Part shown: piece by piece, positions 16,033 to 22,172 of the stretch
Layout: each line of letters opens with the position of its first letter
Numbering within the stretch: the first letter of the stretch is position 1
Origin: an uncultured Alphaproteobacteria bacterium
GTDB taxonomy: Bacteria; Pseudomonadota; Alphaproteobacteria; Rs-D84
Direction of reading: 5' to 3'
NCBI GenBank assembly: GCA_946625925.1
Contig: CAMOTP010000005.1
Coordinates: 1-27,143, forward strand
DNA length: 27,143 nucleotides
The notes under the pieces: model-generated
What the model was told of the DNA's origin: nothing
What the model saw: only the letters and a program-made list of their open reading frames with translations
Database searches by the model: none
Program-made: the position numbers and the translations under genes

Positions 16033-17079
16033 ATGTTGAAAATAATAGAAGTTTTATTTGGACCACGTGGTACAAAAACAACTGCAGGTGAATTGGCAAC
16101 CAAATTTGGTTTGAAATTACAGGGCGACCCAGATACTGTTATACGTGGTGTTGCGCCAATTGCCGATGCACGTCCCGGCCAGTTGGCATTCTATTCCACA
16201 GAACAAAACAGTACTGCATTTAAAATTTTACCAATTGATGTATTGCGTCAAACACGTGCAACGGTTATTTTATTGCAACCCGCCCAGGTCAAAGATGCCC
16301 CCCAGGGTGCAACATTATTAATTACAGATTCACCACGTGGAAACATTGTAAAAATACTGGGTGAAATATATCGTGAAAAAACGCGTTTCGGTATCAGTCC
16401 CGATGCACATGTTGAACGTGGTGTATTTTTTCGTTCTAAAAAAACGAATTACGTGGGACAGTTTGCAACCATTGAACGTGGGGCGGTAATTGAACCAGGG
16501 GTAAAAATTTATCCTGGGGCATATATTGGTCGTAATGTCACATTGGGCAGCGGATGTATCGTATACAGTGGCGCACACATTGAAAATGCTACAATAGGTG
16601 CAGATTGTGTTATAAATTCAAATGCGGTTATTGGTAAAAACGGATTTGGATATACTCGTCAAAATGGTCACAATATATTTATTCCGCACGTGGGACGTGT
16701 TGTTCTGGGTGATCGTGTGTCTGTTGGTTCAAACAGTTGTATTGATCGTGGTGCCATGACTGATACTGTTGTTGGTGATGGAACCAAAATTGATAATTTA
16801 TGCCAAATTGCACATGGTGTTGTCATTGGCAAAGAATGTTTTCTTGCATCTGGGACAGGATTGGCTGGTGGTGTTGTAATTGGTGATCGTGTATTATTGG
16901 GTGGACACGTTGGTGTTTCAAACGGTATTCATATTGGCGATGATGCAGAAATAGGTGCAAACAGTGGTGTAATCAGAAATGTTCCTGCTGGTGCCAAGGC
17001 TATGGGATATCCGGCTGGTTTGGGAACTGAATTCTTGCGACATTATGCCTGGTTACGAAAACACGTTAATAAAGATTAA
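16033..17079 (+). CDS. lpxD: UDP-3-O-(3-hydroxyacyl)glucosamine N-acyltransferase
   Basis: Third step of lipid A synthesis: adds the N-linked hydroxyacyl chain. The 348-residue protein has an N-terminal uridine-binding domain (about 15-115, including VAPIADARPGQLAFY) and then a left-handed beta helix of hexapeptide repeats (about 120-315), with the catalytic His261 in DNLCQIAHGVVIG and a C-terminal helix. The presence of lpxD indicates that the organism makes lipid A. The gene is 11 bases after yidC, with AAGGAA before the ATG. A terminator follows. Confidence 0.95.
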   Translation: MLKIIEVLFGPRGTKTTAGELATKFGLKLQGDPDTVIRGVAPIADARPGQLAFYSTEQNSTAFKILPIDVLRQTRATVILLQPAQVKDAPQGATLLITDSPRGNIVKILGEIYREKTRFGISPDAHVERGVFFRSKKTNYVGQFATIERGAVIEPGVKIYPGAYIGRNVTLGSGCIVYSGAHIENATIGADCVINSNAVIGKNGFGYTRQNGHNIFIPHVGRVVLGDRVSVGSNSCIDRGAMTDTVVGDGTKIDNLCQIAHGVVIGKECFLASGTGLAGGVVIGDRVLLGGHVGVSNGIHIGDDAEIGANSGVIRNVPAGAKAMGYPAGLGTEFLRHYAWLRKHVNKD

Positions 17080-17080
17080 A

Positions 17081-17106
17081 AATACCGGCAAATGCCGGTG
17101 TTTTTT
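17081..17106 (+). terminator. intrinsic terminator of lpxD (repeat family copy 2)
   Basis: ACCGGC (17084-17089), tetraloop AAAT and GCCGGT (17094-17099), extendable outward by a wobble and two A-T pairs, followed by TTTTTT (17101-17106). Confidence 0.8.
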
Positions 17107-17147
17107 ATTAAAAAATAACAGATAAAAAATATTAACAAAGTAAGTGT

Positions 17148-17174
17148 TTGCTTTTCAATTCAAAAGGTTATAAA
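17148..17174 (+). promoter_or_regulatory. candidate promoter of the HD-domain gene
   Basis: TTGCTT (17148-17153) and TATAAA (17169-17174), with a short 15-base spacer. It lies in the 134-base gap after lpxD, which otherwise holds only the terminator. Confidence 0.3.
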
Positions 17175-17213
17175 TTAAAAGAACTGCACATTAATACTGT
17201 TAAGGTGTTTTGA

Positions 17214-17780
17214 ATGAAAAATGATATAGAGAAAAATCCAGATATAAATATAATGCGGGAAATGTTTAATTTTTATAGCAAACAGGTTTTACCCCGGGTG
17301 AAATTATATTCCACCCAAAACCCAAACAGTTTTCATGCGTTGGACAAACATACATCTGCGGTTGTTTTTCGTGGCATAGATTATGCTATATCTTTGGATA
17401 AAAATCCTGTGCCAGTAATTTTTGCCGGTGCATTTCATGATATGGCACGCAAAAATGATTTCTTTGACGAAAATCATGGTGCCAATGCGGTCCCGAATGC
17501 CCAGAAAATAATGCAAGAATTCCGAAATATTTTAACCGATGATATGCAAACCAGTATCATATATGCAATTATTAACCATACAACCGGTAAATATGCCCCA
17601 GATTATATATCTTCATGCTTATGGGATGCTGACAGAACCAGAATGTCGTGGGTATATGGTTATAATCCCACATACTTTAATACTGAACGTGCTAAACATG
17701 TTGCGTCACATCCTGCTGATGAATATATCAAGTTTCAAAAACAGTGTTTCCCGGGTTTGTTTTGGTCGTATGAATACTAA
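17214..17780 (+). CDS. HD-domain phosphohydrolase-like protein
   Basis: A 188-residue soluble protein whose histidines and aspartates follow the HD-domain order: His46 (HALDKH), His75-Asp76 (FHDMARKND), His88, His122 (NHTTGKY) and Asp138 (LWDADRTRM). HD proteins are metal-dependent phosphohydrolases acting on nucleotides or related compounds; the substrate is unknown. AAGGTG (17202-17207) precedes the ATG. It is a single-gene unit between two terminators of the same repeat family. Confidence 0.75.
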   Translation: MKNDIEKNPDINIMREMFNFYSKQVLPRVKLYSTQNPNSFHALDKHTSAVVFRGIDYAISLDKNPVPVIFAGAFHDMARKNDFFDENHGANAVPNAQKIMQEFRNILTDDMQTSIIYAIINHTTGKYAPDYISSCLWDADRTRMSWVYGYNPTYFNTERAKHVASHPADEYIKFQKQCFPGLFWSYEY

Positions 17781-17810
17781 AAAAAACACCGGCGAATGCC
17801 GGTGTTTTTT
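17781..17810. terminator. bidirectional intrinsic terminator (repeat family copy 3)
   Basis: AAAAAACACCGGC (17781-17793), loop GAAT and GCCGGTGTTTTTT (17798-17810) form a perfect 13-base stem. It begins directly after the stop codon of the HD gene and also ends the porin transcript from the other side. Confidence 0.9.
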
Positions 17811-17822
17811 CATACTATAATA

Positions 17823-18842
17823 TTAAAATATTATTTTCAATGCGGTGGATAAAAATGGTGTTTTTGTCGTAAACCCAATAGATGTCCACAATTGTAAATT
17901 TTCGCTATACTTATAACGGAATGAATTGATAACAGTATGGTCTTCATAATTATGCATATCGTCGTGCCAAATACCGGTATTTGAATACATATACGACAAA
18001 GATATAGAATAATTTAACAAATCATAACTGATACCCGTACCAACAGATACACCATCACCAGCAGTTTTAACGGGATTTTTGTCATAAATAACTAATGCCG
18101 ATGTCCCCCAAATCCAACTATTGTATTGCAGGTTATAACCAATTGCCCCCTGGGCACGCCAATCGGCTGTGATATCCGGGGCATATGAAGCAGAACTGAA
18201 CTTATGTGGCTTGTCCATAAATGATGCACCCAAAGACACAGCGGATTTTAATTTGCCGTTCGGAAATCTAAATTTAATGCCACCATCAATGGAATAATCA
18301 AATTCGCTGCCAAATCCAGCCACTGATAACCCATATTGCCCAACATTTGTCGGTACAGTCACCAAATTTACACGTGGTGCATCATGACCGGTTGTCACAC
18401 TGGTATCTGGGATAATATTGCCGTGTGGGGATATTTTTTTATAAAACAGTGGTTTATGATTTACACGCAATCCACCAACATCTGGTATACCAACACCCAA
18501 TTTATGTGCAACCGACGATGTTAATCCTGCCTCTATGCGTCCTATATCACGTATTTCCCATAATGCGAAAGCATCATGAACATATTCATCATTATCCAAT
18601 GCCTCGGCATTCCACTCGTACACTAATCCTAATGTTTGTCCCCCAGTCACAGCATAATTATATTGAGCACGCAAATCAAAATCACCTAAAAATAAAGATT
18701 CTTGGAAATCAGGTTCTATAATTCCGGCCGACCCAGATGCATTAAATCTAAAAGCACTACGTCCATTTGAATATTGCAAAGCATCAGCAGACCCAATAAC
18801 AGCAAACCCTAATACCGCCCCAATCAGTGCGTTTTTTTTCAT
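17823..18842 (-). CDS. outer membrane porin
   Basis: A 339-residue protein with a signal peptide ending ADA|L (residue 21), then many alternating hydrophobic-polar stretches ending in aromatic residues and a terminal Phe (ALKIIF), the usual outer membrane insertion signal. Segments such as FGSEFDYSIDGGIKFRFPNG and the repeated glycine/tyrosine-rich strands fit a Gram-negative general porin with about 16 strands. Its ATG overlaps the rpoH stop by one base (TAATG), and its ribosome binding site GGAGAG lies inside the rpoH reading frame, so translation is likely coupled to rpoH. Confidence 0.82.
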   Translation of the reverse strand: MKKNALIGAVLGFAVIGSADALQYSNGRSAFRFNASGSAGIIEPDFQESLFLGDFDLRAQYNYAVTGGQTLGLVYEWNAEALDNDEYVHDAFALWEIRDIGRIEAGLTSSVAHKLGVGIPDVGGLRVNHKPLFYKKISPHGNIIPDTSVTTGHDAPRVNLVTVPTNVGQYGLSVAGFGSEFDYSIDGGIKFRFPNGKLKSAVSLGASFMDKPHKFSSASYAPDITADWRAQGAIGYNLQYNSWIWGTSALVIYDKNPVKTAGDGVSVGTGISYDLLNYSISLSYMYSNTGIWHDDMHNYEDHTVINSFRYKYSENLQLWTSIGFTTKTPFLSTALKIIF

Positions 18843-19756
18843 TATTTCTCTCCATTAGCATCGGTTAAAATAGCATCGCGCAATTTATTGTACGCACGTT
18901 CTTCAATTTGACGTACGCGTTCGCGCGAAATACCGTATTTTTGCGACAAAGATTCCAGTGTCGCAACAGGTTCACTTAACCGTCTGGCCTGCAATATTTC
19001 CCTGTCGCGTTCTGGTAATGTTGCCAAATGTTTGCGTAATAATTCATATCCGCGTTTTTTAAATTCTAATTGTTCAATGCTGTCTTCGATACCAATTTTT
19101 TCATCAGACAAATTAGATAAAATATCATGTGCATCTTGGTCATTATGCGCTGGTGAATTTAATGAAACATCACGCGCACCAATGCGTTGCGCCATTCTGG
19201 AAACATCTGATTCGGACACGTTCAGGAAATCCGCAATCTGTTTTGTTTGTTCGTTATTTAACGTGTTATCCATAATCCCCAAGGCACGTCTGGCCCTGGA
19301 CAAATTAAAGAATACACGTTTTTGATTCGCAGATGTCCCAATTTTTACAATAGACCAATTATTCAAAATTGTTTCATAAATTTCAGCCTTGATCCAAAAC
19401 ATGGCATACGTAGAAAATCTAAAACCACGTTCTGGGTCGAATTTTTGTAATGCCTGCATCAATCCCATATTTCCAGATGCAATCAAATCAGCAACCGGAA
19501 CACCATAATTTTTAAAATCATATGCCACAGACACCACTAATCTTAAATGACTGGCAACTAATTTTTCAGCAGCCACAGAATCCTGGTGTTTTGTCCATTG
19601 TGTTGCATATTCGTATTCTTGTTCGGCTGTCAAAATAGGATATTTTTGAATGCTTTGAATATACTGAGCCAACCCAGATTCGTCGTTAACACCACGTGCT
19701 TCGACTATGCTGGTATTTGTTGAAACTGGTAAAGTATTCTTGATTTGCTTTTTCAT
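18842..19756 (-). CDS. rpoH: RNA polymerase heat-shock sigma factor (sigma-32)
   Basis: A 304-residue sigma-70-family protein. It starts with a short region 1.2 (about 29-50), then region 2 with DLIASGNMGLMQALQKFDPE (90-109) and FRFSTYAMFWIKAEI (112-126) for core binding and -10 melting. The RpoH box QKRVFFNLS (145-153) separates it from RpoD. Region 4 has the helix-turn-helix SQKYGISRERVRQIEERA near the C-terminus. It is transcribed away from the tetratricopeptide-like gene. No ribosome binding site is visible before the ATG. The porin gene follows with a one-base overlap. Confidence 0.94.
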   Translation of the reverse strand: MKKQIKNTLPVSTNTSIVEARGVNDESGLAQYIQSIQKYPILTAEQEYEYATQWTKHQDSVAAEKLVASHLRLVVSVAYDFKNYGVPVADLIASGNMGLMQALQKFDPERGFRFSTYAMFWIKAEIYETILNNWSIVKIGTSANQKRVFFNLSRARRALGIMDNTLNNEQTKQIADFLNVSESDVSRMAQRIGARDVSLNSPAHNDQDAHDILSNLSDEKIGIEDSIEQLEFKKRGYELLRKHLATLPERDREILQARRLSEPVATLESLSQKYGISRERVRQIEERAYNKLRDAILTDANGEK

Positions 19757-19768
19757 AACTTTTATAGT
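19740..19768 (+). promoter_or_regulatory. candidate promoter of the tetratricopeptide-like gene
   Basis: TTGATT (19740-19745), a 17-base spacer and TATAGT (19763-19768). The -35 lies in the first codons of rpoH, so the two divergent promoters overlap. Confidence 0.45.
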
Positions 19769-19792
19769 ATATCATAAAATATGAATTATCAA
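19764..19792 (-). promoter_or_regulatory. candidate rpoH promoter
   Basis: On the minus strand, TTGATA (19792-19787) and TACTAT (19769-19764) with a 17-base spacer, or TATACT (19771-19766) with 15. In the first case transcription would start at or next to the rpoH ATG at 19756. No sigma-32 type promoter is obvious. Confidence 0.4.
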
Positions 19793-19808
19793 GACCAGGA
19801 GATAAAAA

Positions 19809-20474
19809 ATGACAAGTATTCTTGAAAGAAAGAAAAATATGAAACCAGCCACCCCAACCAAGAAAACACGCGAAGATTATGCCGAAGATGCTTTGTATCG
19901 CGAAGTATGGGAAGATGTGAATAATGAGAAAACAATCGCATTTTTCAAAAAATATGCAAAACAAATGATTGGTGGTGTATTGGCCGTATTGTTAATTGTT
20001 GCCGGATATCAAATAGGAATGCGCACATATCGTGCAAATCAAATGGCTATGGCGGTGAATTATGAAACGGCTTTGGAAAAAACAGATGTAAATGCATTGG
20101 CTGCAATTTCCAAAGATTCCAAGGGTGCAAATGCTGATTTGGCATTGTTCCAATCTTATGTATTGGATACAAATAAAGATATAAAAAAGTTAGAACAATT
20201 AGCCGAACATGGTGCCACACGTGATTTTCGTGATTTGGCACGTTTACACGTAATCGGTGCCCAAGGTGATGAAATGACCGCTGCCCAGGTTGAAAAATAC
20301 TTGTCCGGTTTAACAACTAAATCTTCACCTTTTTACTACACAGCAGTATTGACTATTGCACAAAAATATTTGGCATCTGGTGATACTGATAAGGCGAACA
20401 AATGGTTGGACAAAATTATATCTGATTCAGATTGCCCAGCCGAAATCCTGGGAACTGCCCAAACATTAAGATAA
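19809..20474 (+). CDS. tetratricopeptide-like membrane protein (YfgM-like)
   Basis: A 221-residue protein with a charged cytoplasmic N-terminus (about 1-55, including EDALYREVWEDV), one membrane helix (about 56-72, IGGVLAVLLIVAGYQIG) and a helical periplasmic part made of tetratricopeptide-like repeats. This fits the TPR_21/DUF2133 family, whose YfgM member works with the SecYEG and periplasmic chaperones. AGGAG (19797-19801) precedes the ATG. It lies 24 bases before a BamB-like gene, an order seen in other Alphaproteobacteria where der follows; no der is present here. Confidence 0.75.
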   Translation: MTSILERKKNMKPATPTKKTREDYAEDALYREVWEDVNNEKTIAFFKKYAKQMIGGVLAVLLIVAGYQIGMRTYRANQMAMAVNYETALEKTDVNALAAISKDSKGANADLALFQSYVLDTNKDIKKLEQLAEHGATRDFRDLARLHVIGAQGDEMTAAQVEKYLSGLTTKSSPFYYTAVLTIAQKYLASGDTDKANKWLDKIISDSDCPAEILGTAQTLR

Positions 20475-20498
20475 ATATTTATCCAAAGGGTTGCCTTA

Positions 20499-21227
20499 AT
20501 GCGTAAATATGTATTATTGCTTTGTTGTGTATTTATGGTATCGGGTTGTGATAAACACGACCCAATTTTACCAGGCGTTCGTACGGCAATTTTTGATACA
20601 GGTGCAAATCAAAACATATTGAATATTGATGTGCCAAATTTACCTGACGCAATACCAGAAAATAATGCCCCAGAATGTAAATATACAATCGATAATACAA
20701 ACACGATTCGTGATGGTGACCGTAAAATATTTGTTGGATTTTCTGCACCAAATTCTATGGATATAGAAACGCATCCAATATGTGATAACGGATATGTATA
20801 TGCAGGATTAAACACCGGCAGTGTTGTTAAAATTGCACCGTCAACACGTCGTATCATGTGGATGGCAGATGTATACAGCGAATCGAATATGATGGGTGGT
20901 GCTGCGACTGTTGATATTGTTGCACCGTTGGTCATTAATGGCGGTTGGTTGTATGTTGGTGGAATGGGAAATGCGTTTTGTAAAATTAATATAACCAGTG
21001 GTTCAAAAAAATGGTGTGCCAACGTTGGAACCAGACGTGCATTTATTGTTCTTTCTGATGTTGCATACGTTGTTGGTTTGGACGATATGTTGTATGCGAT
21101 TCGATTAAGCGATGGTGCAATCTATTGGCGGTCTGAATTAAAGCAGGGCGGTACACCAAAATATGAAAACAAACAGATAATTGTACGAAAGCAAAAATTT
21201 GATGCGGCAACTGGTCAAGAGTTATAA
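20499..21227 (+). CDS. short BamB-like PQQ-repeat lipoprotein
   Basis: A 242-residue lipoprotein: signal sequence with lipobox VSGC and acylated Cys17, then beta-propeller-type PQQ repeats such as GYVYAGLNTGSVVKIAPSTR, GWLYVGGMGNAFCKINITSG and DMLYAIRLSDGAIYWRSEL. BamB is the propeller lipoprotein of the outer membrane BAM complex. Full-length BamB is about 380-400 residues with eight blades; here only about three or four are visible, although the frame ends cleanly with a stop in a terminator. It may be a shortened functional form or a different PQQ-repeat lipoprotein. Confidence 0.65.
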   Translation: MRKYVLLLCCVFMVSGCDKHDPILPGVRTAIFDTGANQNILNIDVPNLPDAIPENNAPECKYTIDNTNTIRDGDRKIFVGFSAPNSMDIETHPICDNGYVYAGLNTGSVVKIAPSTRRIMWMADVYSESNMMGGAATVDIVAPLVINGGWLYVGGMGNAFCKINITSGSKKWCANVGTRRAFIVLSDVAYVVGLDDMLYAIRLSDGAIYWRSELKQGGTPKYENKQIIVRKQKFDAATGQEL

Positions 21228-21259
21228 AAAAATCTGACATTTTATGTCAGATTTTTTTT
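21226..21259. terminator. bidirectional intrinsic terminator
   Basis: A 15-base stem from 21226-21240 with 21244-21258 and a three-base TTT loop (core ATCTGACAT / ATGTCAGAT), flanked by A and T tracts. It overlaps the BamB-like stop codon and the last codons of the next gene, whose stop (21244-21242) lies at the edge of the loop. Confidence 0.88.
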
Positions 21260-21583
21260 CAAATATTTATACAATGCATTTGGTGTTTGAATCCAAATAG
21301 ATTTTAATCCAATTGCATATTTTACATAATTTACACAAGTAAAAGTATGTGTATTAAACGAAATAGGTTTTTGATGTAAAAAAATAAAAACCCAACCGTT
21401 CGATTTCAGTTGGGCAATACCACGATTTGTAATAGGAATATATGAAACACAATTTTGTTTTACAAATTGATGTAATACAAATCTGTTTGCGTGTTTTGTG
21501 ATAATAACGCAATGCTTAAAATGTCTGCATAATAATTGCACAACAGGTCGATATGTTTTGTTTGAAAATCCGATAATAACCAT
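21242..21583 (-). CDS. small protein of unknown function
   Basis: A 113-residue frame starting MVIIGFSNKTYRPV. The start at 21583 is chosen because AGGA lies at proper distance before it; an in-frame ATG at 21613 would overlap the previous gene and has no comparable ribosome binding site. The protein is basic and rich in His, aromatic residues and Val/Ile, with a CRHFKHCVIITKHANRF segment and no signal peptide. I cannot assign a family. It follows the gene at 21601-21945 by 17 bases and ends within a terminator. Confidence 0.6.
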   Translation of the reverse strand: MVIIGFSNKTYRPVVQLLCRHFKHCVIITKHANRFVLHQFVKQNCVSYIPITNRGIAQLKSNGWVFIFLHQKPISFNTHTFTCVNYVKYAIGLKSIWIQTPNALYKYLKKNLT

Positions 21584-21600
21584 TTTATTTTTCCTATATT

Positions 21601-21945
21601 TTAATCTATCCAACCATTTTTACGTGCTGATTTTTCTAATATTTCCATCGCACACTTCCATACATATGCGTCGTGGTTTTCTGCCCAAATATATTGATGT
21701 GGGGCCCGTCTTTTATCACCGAATTTTTTCATAACAGCCAGATGTTCTTCGGTTAATTTGCCCGATAAATATAATTTAGTAATCATTGTTTCTACATCTA
21801 ATAATTCACAGATTTTTCTTGTACTTGAAAAATGATTTCTTATAAATCCAGATTGTACGGATTTTGAATATATAAACCAAAACCACATTTGTTCTGCATT
21901 ATGAAATTTTTCCATATCGTTAGAAATTTGTTGAGTTTTATTCAT
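21601..21945 (-). CDS. conserved-looking small protein of unknown function
   Basis: A 114-residue, apparently soluble protein with a strong ribosome binding site (AAGGAG) before its ATG. The aromatic block AEQMWFWFIYSKSVQ (18-32), LDVETMITKLYLSGKLTEEH (49-68) and a C-terminal YVWKCAMEILEKSARKNGWI give a mainly helical pattern. It resembles, from memory only, a short hypothetical protein seen in other Alphaproteobacteria. It starts the two-gene unit downstream of the secretion operon's terminator, so it is probably transcribed separately from that operon. Confidence 0.65.
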   Translation of the reverse strand: MNKTQQISNDMEKFHNAEQMWFWFIYSKSVQSGFIRNHFSSTRKICELLDVETMITKLYLSGKLTEEHLAVMKKFGDKRRAPHQYIWAENHDAYVWKCAMEILEKSARKNGWID

Positions 21946-21983
21946 GTTTTTTCTCCTTTGTATGTTCTAAGTTATAAATAAAA

Positions 21984-22088
21984 CAAAAGACTTTTTCCAA
22001 ACTTTCAACTTTCAGTTGATAGTCGAATCGAAAAATTAACAAAATATCAATATTTTCCTATTTTGTTACGAATCGATAAAGTCTTCTG
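21984..22088. other. nested inverted-repeat structure in an intergenic region
   Basis: The 227-base gap between the small-protein gene and virB10 has no supported gene. In it, an outer arm (21984-21997 with 22075-22088, 12 of 14 positions complementary) encloses two hairpins: 22001-22010/22014-22023 (one mismatch, loop 22011-22013) and 22037-22046/22059-22068 (perfect, 12-base loop). Direct CGAATCG repeats flank the second hairpin (22024-22030, 22069-22075). The fold could be a structured RNA on either strand, a leader of the gene at 21945, or a DNA operator. A weak promoter candidate for that gene (TTGGAA, N18, TATAAC on the minus strand) lies at its lower edge. Confidence 0.4.
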
Positions 22089-22125
22089 TGTCTTCTATGC
22101 TGTTTTAATGTTTTTTTTTGAAATA

Positions 22126-22155
22126 AAAAAAGCACATCTATCGATGTGCTTTTTT
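22126..22155 (-). terminator. intrinsic terminator of the secretion operon
   Basis: AAAAAAGCACATC (22126-22138), loop TATC and GATGTGCTTTTTT (22143-22155): a 13-base perfect stem with T-tracts in both directions, 18 bases after the virB10 stop. Confidence 0.88.
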
Positions 22156-22172
22156 AATTGTTTCTTTTTTTA

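Noticed and set aside
17081..17810. Repeated hairpins as a CRISPR array
   Set aside because: The copies are far apart, lie at gene ends and carry T-tracts; they are terminators.
22024..22075. CGAATCG direct repeats as target-site duplication of a small mobile element
   Set aside because: The sequence between them is only 38 bases with a simple hairpin and no transposase or terminal repeats of a known element.
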